Assembly: GCF_001426745.1 (NCBI RefSeq)
Contig: NZ_LMFI01000016.1
Coordinates: 153,677-217,676 of the forward strand
Direction of reading: 5' to 3'
DNA from: Nocardioides sp. Root140
GTDB lineage: Bacteria; Actinomycetota; Actinomycetes; Propionibacteriales; Nocardioidaceae
Length of the DNA stretch: 64,000 nt
The position numbers were made by a program, and so were the translations under genes. Under the pieces are notes generated by a model. It had not been told where the DNA came from, ran no database searches, and saw only the letters and a list, made by a program, of their open reading frames with translations. Of the stretch, positions 23,056 to 31,370 are shown piece after piece (position 1 is the stretch's first letter; every line of letters begins with the position of its first letter).

Positions 23056-23832
23056 GTGCCCGAAGTGCCCCTCGACTTTCCGCGCGCATGGGTCGAGTTC
23101 CCCGATCCCGGCGACGCCGACCAGGTCTTCCGCTGCGACCTCACGTGGCTGACCTCGAACTACACGTGCATCTTCGGATCCGGCTGTTCCGGCATCTATC
23201 GCGACTCCCCCGACGTCGGCTGCTGCACGCTCGGCGCGCACTTCTCCGACAAGGACGACGAGAACCGCGTCGCGGCGTACGTCGACCAGCTCGACGAGAC
23301 CACGTGGCAGTTCCACCCGGGCCGCAAGGTGCGCAAGAAGGACTGGATCGAGAAGGACGACGAGGGCGCACGCAAGACGCTGGCCATCGAGGTCGACGGC
23401 CAGAACGCGTGCGTCTTCCACAACCGTGCCGACTTCTCGACGGAGAACTGGACGGTCGGCGCCGGCTGCGCCCTGCACGGACTGGCCCTCGCCCAGGGAC
23501 GCAACCCGCTGGAGACCAAGCCCGACGTGTGCTGGCAGCTGCCGATCCGGCGCACCTACCGCGACGTCGAACGCCCGGACGGGTCGACGTACAGCGAGGT
23601 CACCGTGACCGAGTACGACCGCCGCGGCTGGGGCGCGGGAGGTCACGACCTCGACTGGTACTGCACGGGCAACACCGAGGCGCACGTCGCGATGGAGCCG
23701 TTCTACGTCACGAACGCCGCCGAGCTCGTGGAGCTGATGGGGCAACCGGCGTACGACGAGCTGGCGCGTCACTGCGAGCACCACCTGCGATCGCGTTCCC
23801 TGCTTGCGATCCACCCCGCCGATCCGCGCTGA
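23056..23832 (+). CDS. Cysteine-rich protein of unknown function
   Basis: A 258-residue soluble protein with about ten cysteines in conserved-looking contexts: FRCDLTW, YTCIFGSGCSGIY, DVGCCTLGAHF, ACVFHNR, AGCALHG, DVCWQLP, WYCTGN, HCEHHL. The spacing suggests a metal or Fe-S site. It recalls the YkgJ/DUF3109 type of cysteine-cluster proteins, but I cannot assign it. GTG at 23056 is chosen because TATGGT lies 6 nt upstream and the protein starts PEVPLDFPRAWVEFPDPGD. It is expressed divergently from ppx with overlapping promoters. Confidence 0.78.
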   Translation: MPEVPLDFPRAWVEFPDPGDADQVFRCDLTWLTSNYTCIFGSGCSGIYRDSPDVGCCTLGAHFSDKDDENRVAAYVDQLDETTWQFHPGRKVRKKDWIEKDDEGARKTLAIEVDGQNACVFHNRADFSTENWTVGAGCALHGLALAQGRNPLETKPDVCWQLPIRRTYRDVERPDGSTYSEVTVTEYDRRGWGAGGHDLDWYCTGNTEAHVAMEPFYVTNAAELVELMGQPAYDELARHCEHHLRSRSLLAIHPADPR

Positions 23833-23920
23833 CCCACCCGCCGGATCACTTCCACGACAACAGTCTCGACGTCAAGAGACAGCACCCCCGATGTGACGTA
23901 CGGATCATCGAGAGACCAGA

Positions 23921-24568
23921 ATGCTGGGCATGCGCCTGGACCATCTCTCTTTCGCGGCCGGACCCGACGGTCTCGCCGCCACAGCTCAGCGGCTCGGGGA
24001 ACTGCTCGGCAAGGAGTTCACCGATGGCGGTATCCACCCCCGCTTCGGCACCCGGAACCGCATCCTCCCGCTCGCTGAGAACACCTACCTGGAGATCGTG
24101 GAGGTCCTCGACCACCCGGCCTCCGACAAGGCTCCGTTCGGCCAGGCCGTCCGTGCCCGCTCCGCCCTCGGCGGTGGCTGGCTCGGCTGGGTCGTCGCAG
24201 TCGACGACATCGCACCTGTCGAGCAGCGCCTCGGTCGCGCCGCCGTCGACGGCTCGCGGCACCGCCCCGACGGCAAGGCCCTGTCGTGGAAGCAGATCGG
24301 CATCAACGGCCTGATCTCCGACCCGCAGCTGCCGTTCTTCGTGCAGTGGCTCTCGCCTGCCGAGGACCACCCGAGCAACGGCGCGAATGCCGACTTCTCC
24401 CTTGCCTGCCTGGAGATCGCCGGCGACCCGCACCGCGTGAGCGAGTGGCTCGGCGAGACCGTCGAGGCTCCGCTCGAGGACGTCAAGGTCGAATGGGTCG
24501 CCCCGCACGGCACCCCCGGCGTGATCGCCGCCCAGTTCCAGACCCCCAACGGCCTCGTCCGGATCTGA
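23921..24568 (+). CDS. VOC/glyoxalase-like domain protein
   Basis: A 215-residue protein whose first half reads RLDHLSFAAGPDGLAATAQRL...GGIHPRFGTRNRILPL...YLEIVEVLDHP, the pattern of glyoxalase-like (VOC) proteins with His and Glu metal ligands. A second repeat follows (SLACLEIAGDPHRVSEWLG...AAQFQTPNGLVRI). The substrate is unknown. Translation may begin at ATG 23921 or, three codons later, at ATG 23930. Confidence 0.82.
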   Translation: MLGMRLDHLSFAAGPDGLAATAQRLGELLGKEFTDGGIHPRFGTRNRILPLAENTYLEIVEVLDHPASDKAPFGQAVRARSALGGGWLGWVVAVDDIAPVEQRLGRAAVDGSRHRPDGKALSWKQIGINGLISDPQLPFFVQWLSPAEDHPSNGANADFSLACLEIAGDPHRVSEWLGETVEAPLEDVKVEWVAPHGTPGVIAAQFQTPNGLVRI

Positions 24569-24616
24569 GTCGGCCAGCCCGACGCGAGGAACGAGCGCCG
24601 GGCGTGGGGCCGACCA

Positions 24617-24669
24617 GGTCGAGCAAGCGACGTGACTGAGGAACGAAGTCACGCGAGCGCGTCGAGACC
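24617..24669. repeat. Dispersed 53-bp intergenic element, copy 1
   Basis: The sequence starts GGTCGAGC, has CTGAGGAACGAAG in the middle and ends GTCGAGACC. A second copy with the same three blocks lies at 29464-29517. Similar sequences are, as I recall, frequent between actinobacterial genes. Confidence 0.75.
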
Positions 24670-24787
24670 AGGACCCGCAGGCCGAGAGCGGTCCGAGACC
24701 AGGGCCCGCAGTCCGAGACTAGGACCCGCAGGCCGAGAGCGGTCCGAGACCAGGGCCCGCAGTCCGAGACCAGGACCTGCAGGCCGA
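24670..24787. repeat. 51-bp tandem repeat, about 2.3 units
   Basis: AGGACCCGCAGGCC recurs at 24670, 24721 and (one change) 24772, a constant 51-bp period. Each unit is itself two related halves (AGGACCCGCAGGCCGAGA and AGGGCCCGCAGTCCGAGA). The array joins the 3' edge of the 53-bp element to the start of the methyltransferase gene. Confidence 0.85.
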
Positions 24788-25485
24788 TGACCAGGCCCAG
24801 CCAGGGCGCGGTGCCCAGCCCAAACATCTGGCACCACCCGGAGACCTACGAGATCGAGAACCACGCCGCGGACCCCGACGGCGTGATCGAGTCGGCCATG
24901 CGCGCGACCACGGACTGGTCCGGGCGCACGTTCCTCGACCTGGGCTGCGGCACCGGCTTCCACCTCGCCCGGTGGGCCGAGACCGCACGCGAGGTCATCG
25001 GTGTGGAGCCGCACCCCGACCTGGTCTCGATGGCCCGGCGGCGCGTCCGCCGACTGGGCAACACGCAGGTCCGTCAGGGCACGGCCCAGGAGATCCCGCT
25101 CCCCGACGCGTCGGTCGACGTGATGCAGGCCAGGTGGGCCTACTTCTTCGGCCCCGGATGCGAGCCGGGGTTGGCGGAACTCGACCGGGTGATGCGTCGC
25201 GGTGGCACCGCGTTCGTGATCGACAACGACGCCTCGCGTTCCACGTTCGGCGGCTGGTTCCGGCGCGGCTACCCGATGATCGACCCCGATGCGGTCGAGC
25301 GGTTCTGGTCGCAGCGCGGCTGGACCCGCCAGCCCCTCGACATCCGCTGGTCGTTCGCGAACCGCACCGACTTCGAGGCCGTCGTCCGCATCGAGTTCGA
25401 CGCTGCGACCGCCGCGCACGTGCTTTCGACGTACGACGGGTTCGAGGTCGACTACGCGGTGAACCTCTGGATCCGCGGCTTCTGA
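24787..25485 (+). CDS. Class I SAM-dependent methyltransferase
   Basis: A 232-residue methyltransferase-11-like protein: motif I TFLDLGCGTGFHLARWA, post-I VIGVEPHPDLVSMARRR, motif IV/V segment GTAQEIPLPDASVDVMQARWAYFF and LAELDRVMRRGGTAFVIDND. The acceptor substrate is unknown. ATG at 24787 lies at the very end of the 51-bp repeat array, and GTG at 24811 (PSPNIWHHPETYEIEN) would be an equally good start that lies outside it. Confidence 0.85.
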   Translation: MTRPSQGAVPSPNIWHHPETYEIENHAADPDGVIESAMRATTDWSGRTFLDLGCGTGFHLARWAETAREVIGVEPHPDLVSMARRRVRRLGNTQVRQGTAQEIPLPDASVDVMQARWAYFFGPGCEPGLAELDRVMRRGGTAFVIDNDASRSTFGGWFRRGYPMIDPDAVERFWSQRGWTRQPLDIRWSFANRTDFEAVVRIEFDAATAAHVLSTYDGFEVDYAVNLWIRGF

Positions 25486-25565
25486 AGCCGCCTCACCGAG
25501 CAGCGGCCGCCCACGATGCGACCACCGCGCGGCCGTGGTTGACCACGTGTCGTAGGCTGCAGGGC

Positions 25566-25622
25566 ATGAACACCCGTTGGTATGCGTATTTTGCGTTGGC
25601 TCTGGAGGGGCCCGCGACTTAA
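25566..25622 (+). CDS. Aromatic amino acid leader peptide before DAHP synthase
   Basis: An 18-codon frame encodes MNTRWYAYFALALEGPAT, with Trp-Tyr-Ala-Tyr-Phe codons at 25578-25592. All three end products of the shikimate pathway are represented. TAGGCT lies 7 nt before the ATG, so the transcript probably starts at the leader codon. The following 110 nt hold a terminator-like hairpin before the DAHP synthase gene. Confidence 0.75.
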   Translation: MNTRWYAYFALALEGPAT

Positions 25623-25701
25623 CTGACGCGCACCAACACCCACCAGAGCCACAGGGCGGAGAGCAATCTCTGCCCTTTCGTCATTTCATCGGCGGGCTCT
25701 G
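25598..25701 (+). promoter_or_regulatory. Candidate attenuator of DAHP synthase
   Basis: GGCTCTGG (25598-25605, inside the leader frame) is complementary to CCAGAGCC (25643-25650), which can instead pair with GGCTCTG (25695-25701). Between them lies AGGGCGGAGAG-CAAT-CTCTGCCCT (25653-25676) followed by the T-rich TTCGTCATTT, a terminator-like hairpin. How the alternatives exclude each other is not settled by inspection. Confidence 0.6.
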
Positions 25702-25731
25702 ACCGGGTCCGCCTCACCGGACGGGAACACC

Positions 25732-26796
<1,065 letters not shown>

Positions 26797-26844
26797 TCCG
26801 GCTGCTCGAACCGTGTGTCGGTGCCGTCGCCTAGGTTGTGAGCC

Positions 26845-28254
26845 ATGAGCACCAAGAAGGCAGCCCGTTCGACGTACCGCTGCAGCGAGTGCGGTTGGGA
26901 GACCGGCAAGTGGGTCGGTCGTTGCGGCGAGTGCCAGGCGTGGGGCTCGGTCAACGAGGTGGGCGCCGGCCCGGTTCGCGCCACCAAGGCGTCACCGGTG
27001 ACCACCGCAGCCGTCCCGATCGGCAAGGTGTCGGTCGAGGAGTCCACCACCCGCAGCAGTGGCGTGGCCGAGCTCGACCGGGTGCTCGGCGGCGGGCTGG
27101 TCCCGGGCGCCGCGATCCTGCTCGCCGGTGAACCCGGCGTCGGCAAGTCGACGCTCCTCCTCGAGGTCGCCGCCCGTACGGCGCAGGGTCGGCGCCGCAC
27201 GCTCTACATCACCGGTGAGGAGTCGGCCTCCCAGGTGCGGCTGCGTGCCGACCGCACCGACGCCGTGCACGACGAGCTCTACCTCGCCGCCGAGACCGAC
27301 CTCGGCGCCCTGCTCACCCACATCGAGGACGTCCGTCCCGAGCTGCTGGTGATCGACTCGGTGCAGACCATCGCCGCCTCCGACGTCGACGGCGTGCCGG
27401 GCGGGGTCAGCCAGGTCAAGGAGGTCGCCGCGGCGCTGATCCGGGTGGCCAAGACCCGCAACATCACCACAGTGCTGGTCGGTCACGTCACCAAGGACGG
27501 CACCATCGCCGGCCCGCGGGTCCTCGAGCACGTGGTCGACGTCGTGCTCCACTTCGAGGGCGACCGCAACTCCCGCTTCCGCATGCTCCGGGCGATGAAG
27601 AACCGCTTCGGCCCGGTCGACGAGGTCGGCTGCTTCGACCTCTCCGCCGGTGGCATCACCGCGGTCACCGACCCGAGCGGGCTCTTCGTCGAGCACCACA
27701 ACCAGCAGGTCGCCGGGACCTGCGTCGCGGTCAGCATGGAGGGCCGCCGGCCGATGCTGGCCGAGGTGCAGTCACTGGTCACGCCCTCGCCGTCCGACAA
27801 GCCGCGGCGCACGACGTCGGGGCTCGACTCGTCGCGCGTCGCTATGGTGCTCGCCGTCCTCCAGAAGCACGGCAACCTCCGGCTCCACCAGCAGGACGTC
27901 TTCGGGTCCACGGTCGGCGGCGCCAAGCTGACCGAGCCGGCCACCGACCTGGCCATCGCGATCAGCCTCGCCTCTGCGACGTACGGCCGCCCGGCACCGC
28001 AGGGCATCGTGGCCATGGGCGAGCTGGGGCTGGCCGGCGAGCTGCGCCGCGTCCGCGACCTGCCCCAGCGGCTGGCCGAGGCCGCCCGGCTCGGCTTCAA
28101 GTACGCCATCGTCCCGAGTGACCGCACCGGCGGCGGCACCCAGCGCAAGGCACAGGCGCGCATCCTCGACGGCATGGAGGTCATCGACGTGCCCGACATC
28201 GGCGCCGTGCTCCAGCTCCTGGGCTTCCGCGGGCCGGTCGACCCCGTGAACTGA
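26845..28254 (+). CDS. radA: DNA repair protein RadA
   Basis: A RecA-like ATPase that helps branch migration in recombinational repair. The 469-residue protein has the N-terminal zinc finger YRCSECGWETGKWVGRCGECQAWG, Walker A LAGEPGVGKSTLLLEVA, the RadA-specific KNRFGPVDEVG motif and a C-terminal Lon-protease-like domain (AIAISLASATYGRPAP, GELGLAGELRRV). TAGGTT lies 7 nt before the ATG, suggesting a leaderless mRNA. Adjacent to disA, as in other actinobacteria and Bacillus. Confidence 0.97.
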   Translation: MSTKKAARSTYRCSECGWETGKWVGRCGECQAWGSVNEVGAGPVRATKASPVTTAAVPIGKVSVEESTTRSSGVAELDRVLGGGLVPGAAILLAGEPGVGKSTLLLEVAARTAQGRRRTLYITGEESASQVRLRADRTDAVHDELYLAAETDLGALLTHIEDVRPELLVIDSVQTIAASDVDGVPGGVSQVKEVAAALIRVAKTRNITTVLVGHVTKDGTIAGPRVLEHVVDVVLHFEGDRNSRFRMLRAMKNRFGPVDEVGCFDLSAGGITAVTDPSGLFVEHHNQQVAGTCVAVSMEGRRPMLAEVQSLVTPSPSDKPRRTTSGLDSSRVAMVLAVLQKHGNLRLHQQDVFGSTVGGAKLTEPATDLAIAISLASATYGRPAPQGIVAMGELGLAGELRRVRDLPQRLAEAARLGFKYAIVPSDRTGGGTQRKAQARILDGMEVIDVPDIGAVLQLLGFRGPVDPVN

Positions 28255-28337
28255 GCGCCGCGTCGATGCCGAGCGTGTGTCGGGTTCCCCTAGACTGACG
28301 GCAATTCGACCGGAACCACGAACGGGGACACCTGGCC

Positions 28338-29417
28338 ATGATCGAACGCTCCGAGGACAGCCTGCGCCTGCGCGCCACCCTCGCGTCGATCGCACCGGGC
28401 ACAGCCCTGCGCGACGGACTCGAGCGAATCCTGCGCGGCCGCACCGGCGCCCTGATCCTGATCGGCTACGACAAGACCGTCGAGTCGATCGCCACCGGCG
28501 GGTTCACCCTCGACGTTCCGTTCACCGCGACCGGTCTCCGTGAGCTGGCCAAGATGGACGGCGCGATCATCGTCGACTCCGACCTGACCCGCATCCACCG
28601 CGCCGCCGTGCACCTCATGCCCGACCACACGATCCACAGCGAGGAGACCGGCACCCGGCACCGCACCGCCGACCGGGCCGCCCGGCAGACGGGGTTCCCG
28701 GTCATCTCGGTGTCGCAGTCGATGCAGATCATCGCGGCGTACGTCGGCGAGACCCGGCACGTCCTCGAGGACTCCGCGCAGATCCTGTCCCGCGCGAACC
28801 AGGCGCTGGCCACCCTCGAGCGCTACAAGCTCCGCCTCGACGAGGTCTCCAGCACGCTGTCGGCGCTCGAGATCGAGGACCTCGTCACCGTGCGCGACGT
28901 GGCGGTCGTGGCCCAGCGGCTCGAGATGGTCACCCGCATCGCCCGCGAGATCGAGGACTACGTGCTCGAGCTGGGCACCGACGGCCGGCTGCTCTCCCTG
29001 CAGCTCGAGGAGCTGATCACCGGCGTCGACACCGAGCGCGAGCTGGTGATCCGTGACTACCTGCCGACCGGACGCCGGGCCAAGAGCCCCGAAGACGTCC
29101 TCGGCCGTCTCGAGACCCTCTCCCCGACCGAGCTGGTCGACCCGGCGTCGGTCGCGAAGGCGCTCGGCCTGAGCGCCAGCGAGCACCTCGACGGCGCGGT
29201 CGCACCGCGCGGCTTCCGGCTGCTGGCCAAGGTGCCGCGGCTCCCACCCGCCGTGGTCGACCGCCTGGTCGAGCACTTCGGCACCCTGCAGAAGCTGCTC
29301 TCCGCGGGCATCGACGACCTGCAGGCCGTCGAGGGTGTCGGCGAGCTCCGGGCCCGCAGCGTGCGTGAGGGCCTCTCCCGCCTCGCCGAGTCCAGCATCC
29401 TCGAGCGATACGTGTAA
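28338..29417 (+). CDS. disA: DNA integrity scanning diadenylate cyclase DisA
   Basis: It makes c-di-AMP from two ATP and is inhibited by branched DNA. The 359-residue protein has the DAC domain motifs MDGAIIVDSDL (DGA) and ETGTRHRTADRAA (RHR), a helical middle, and C-terminal HhH DNA-binding segments (ISDDLQAVEGVGELRARSVREGL region). It lies 83 bp after radA; TAGACT at about 28290 may be a separate -10 box. RadA and DisA are known partners in Bacillus. Confidence 0.96.
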   Translation: MIERSEDSLRLRATLASIAPGTALRDGLERILRGRTGALILIGYDKTVESIATGGFTLDVPFTATGLRELAKMDGAIIVDSDLTRIHRAAVHLMPDHTIHSEETGTRHRTADRAARQTGFPVISVSQSMQIIAAYVGETRHVLEDSAQILSRANQALATLERYKLRLDEVSSTLSALEIEDLVTVRDVAVVAQRLEMVTRIAREIEDYVLELGTDGRLLSLQLEELITGVDTERELVIRDYLPTGRRAKSPEDVLGRLETLSPTELVDPASVAKALGLSASEHLDGAVAPRGFRLLAKVPRLPPAVVDRLVEHFGTLQKLLSAGIDDLQAVEGVGELRARSVREGLSRLAESSILERYV

Positions 29418-29463
29418 GCAGGCGGCAGCGGGTCTGAGACGCGTCAGCGGATCAGACGATGGT

Positions 29464-29517
29464 GGTCGAGCGAGCGGCAGGCCTGAGGAACGAAGGCGTG
29501 ACCCGCGTGTCGAGACC
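29464..29517. repeat. Dispersed 53-bp intergenic element, copy 2
   Basis: GGTCGAGC, CTGAGGAACGAAG and GTCGAGACC occur in the same order and spacing as at 24617-24669, with diverged filler between. It lies between the convergent disA and membrane-protein genes. Confidence 0.75.
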
Positions 29518-29568
29518 TGGTGAGGTGCAAGCAGACCTGGACCGCGGGTGCTGGCTCAGAAACGAACC

Positions 29569-30345
29569 CTAGTTGGGCTCAACCGCACCTGATGGCGATG
29601 ACGAGGCCGACGACGAAGGCTTCTCGGACGTCTTGTCCGACGTCTTCTTCTTCGGCTTCGGCTTCGGCTTCTCGGTCTTGTAGACCGTCTTCGGCTTCGG
29701 GTTGACCAGCTCGAACTTGTCGGAGGTCGGCTCGCCACCGAGCGCCGCGGCCTCGACGTGGTACCAGCCGGCGGTGGCCCACTTCGCCGTACGGCTGCAG
29801 TCGTCGTCGGAGCGACGACCGTTCCAGACCAGCACGATCCTGGTGGAGGTGGCCGAGCGGACGACGACGTCCTCGCTGGGCACCTTGGCGCACTCCTGGC
29901 TGGTCCAGATCAGGTCGCTGCCCGAGGTGATCTTGATGACCATCGTGGAGTTGGAGACCTGGAAGGTGCAGGCCTCGTCGGTTCCGGAGAGCAGGAACGG
30001 GATCTCGATGCTGCCGTCGGCCGCGACCCGGTCGAGGTCGGGCTCGACGGTGATGTCGTCGGGTGAGCAGGGGCCGTCGGGCTGCGGCAGCGGTGTGCGG
30101 GTCTTCTTCGGCTTCGCGGTCGTCGTGGGGGTCGTGCCGGCGGAGGACTGGTCCGTCGGGTCGCCCGCGGCCTGCTCCGCGACCGGCGTCCCGGACGCGT
30201 CGGAGCCTCCGTCGCCGTCGTTGCCCGAGCCGAGCAGACGCGCGAATCCGAAGATCAGCAGGAACGCGGTGCCGAGCACCAGGGCGCGCCGCACCCAGTA
30301 GACGCGGGCGGGCAACGGGCCGCGCGGCCGGGTGGCACCACTCAT
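29569..30345 (-). CDS. Membrane-anchored exported protein of unknown function
   Basis: A 258-residue protein: short basic N terminus, one membrane helix (VLGTAFLLIFGFARLLGSG), a Thr/Pro/Ser-rich linker, then a beta-rich exported domain with a CxF/C pair (EACTFQVSNSTMVIKI, WTSQECAKVP, DDDCSRTAKW). The tail is Lys/Pro- then Ser-rich. A similarly placed membrane protein sits between disA and mutY in mycobacteria (Rv3587c). ATG at 30345 has TACCGT 6 nt upstream. No function can be assigned. Confidence 0.8.
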   Translation of the reverse strand: MSGATRPRGPLPARVYWVRRALVLGTAFLLIFGFARLLGSGNDGDGGSDASGTPVAEQAAGDPTDQSSAGTTPTTTAKPKKTRTPLPQPDGPCSPDDITVEPDLDRVAADGSIEIPFLLSGTDEACTFQVSNSTMVIKITSGSDLIWTSQECAKVPSEDVVVRSATSTRIVLVWNGRRSDDDCSRTAKWATAGWYHVEAAALGGEPTSDKFELVNPKPKTVYKTEKPKPKPKKKTSDKTSEKPSSSASSSPSGAVEPN

Positions 30346-30424
30346 GGGCCCACGGTATCCAGCGGGATCCCCCGATCCGGGGAGCAACACTCGACGCCGC
30401 GCCCCGGAGACGTAACATGCGCCC

Positions 30425-31291
30425 GTGAGCGACCTCCATGACCCACTGCTGGAGTGGTACGACGAGCACGCGCGCGAGCTGCCGTGGCGTGGCAACGGCG
30501 CCAGCGCCTGGTCGGTGATGGTCTCGGAGTTCATGCTGCAGCAGACGCCGGTGGCGCGGGTGCTGCCGATGCACGAGGCGTGGATGCAGCGGTGGCCGAC
30601 ACCCTCCGACCTGGCCGACGACGACGCCGGCGAGGCAGTGCGCGCCTGGGGCCGGCTCGGCTATCCGCGTCGCGCCCTGCGGCTGCACGCCGCGGCCACG
30701 GCGATCCGCGACCTGCACGACGGCGAGGTCCCCACCGCGCACGACGACCTGCTGGCACTGCCCGGTGTCGGCGACTACACCGCCGCCGCTATCGCGTCGT
30801 TCGCCCACGGCCAGCGGCACGTCGTGCTCGACACGAACGTGCGTCGCGTGCTGGCCCGGGCGGCCAGCGGTGTCGAGTTCCCCGCTCCCTCGGTCACGAA
30901 GGCGGAGCGCGACCTGGCCACGTCACTGCTGCCCGACGACGCCCCCACGGCCGCCACCTGGGCGGTCGCCACGATGGAGCTCGGCGCCCTGGTCTGTACG
31001 GCGAGCAACCCGGCCTGCGGTCGTTGTCCGGTCAGCGACCGCTGCGCGTGGGTGGCCGCGGGGCGCCCGGCGTACGACGGACCGGCGCGACGGACGCAGA
31101 CCTATGCGGGCACCGACCGCCAGGTGCGGGGCCGGCTGCTGGGCGTGGTGCGTGACAGCGAGGGCGCCGTACCCCGGCACCGGCTCGACGCGGTGTGGAG
31201 CGACGAGCCGCAACGCGACCGGGCGCTGGCCAGCCTGGTCGCCGACGGACTGCTGGTCAGGGTCGAGCCCGACCACTTCGCCCTCCCCTGA
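30425..31291 (+). CDS. mutY: A/G-specific adenine DNA glycosylase
   Basis: It removes adenine mispaired with 8-oxoguanine. The 288-residue protein has the catalytic Glu region MVSEFMLQQTPVARVLP, the HhH motif LLALPGVGDYTAAAIASFA with catalytic Asp in VVLDTNVRRVLAR, and the Fe-S cysteines in CTASNPACGRCPVSDRC. The C-terminal MutT-like 8-oxoG-recognition domain of E. coli MutY is much reduced or missing, as in several actinobacteria. GTG at 30425 has TAACAT 6 nt upstream and is divergent from the membrane protein gene. Confidence 0.92.
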   Translation: MSDLHDPLLEWYDEHARELPWRGNGASAWSVMVSEFMLQQTPVARVLPMHEAWMQRWPTPSDLADDDAGEAVRAWGRLGYPRRALRLHAAATAIRDLHDGEVPTAHDDLLALPGVGDYTAAAIASFAHGQRHVVLDTNVRRVLARAASGVEFPAPSVTKAERDLATSLLPDDAPTAATWAVATMELGALVCTASNPACGRCPVSDRCAWVAAGRPAYDGPARRTQTYAGTDRQVRGRLLGVVRDSEGAVPRHRLDAVWSDEPQRDRALASLVADGLLVRVEPDHFALP

Positions 31292-31297
31292 AATGCA

Positions 31298-31362
31298 CGA
31301 CAGTCCCCAACGTCCGGCTCCTGCCTTCCCTCAGTGAGGGCGCCAGACGTTGGGGACTGTCG
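31298..31362. terminator. Bidirectional terminator between mutY and clpC
   Basis: Perfect 17-bp arms at 31298-31314 and 31346-31362 enclose a 31-nt loop that holds its own small hairpin (CCCTCAGTGAGGG). It sits in the 79-bp gap between convergent genes, 6 bp from the mutY stop. Confidence 0.85.
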
Positions 31363-31370
31363 GTGAGAGC

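Noticed and set aside
24569..24786. tRNA or small RNA gene in the repeat-rich gap
   Set aside because: No cloverleaf, T-loop (GTTCGA) or CCA-type 3' end could be found; the sequence is accounted for by the 53-bp element and the 51-bp repeats.
28290..28337. c-di-AMP (ydaO-type) riboswitch before disA
   Set aside because: The space between radA and disA is only 83 bp, too short for the aptamer, and no matching conserved core is visible.
30425..31291. Truncated mutY pseudogene
   Set aside because: The glycosylase core and Fe-S cysteines are intact; a short C terminus without the full MutT-like domain is usual for several actinobacterial MutY proteins.
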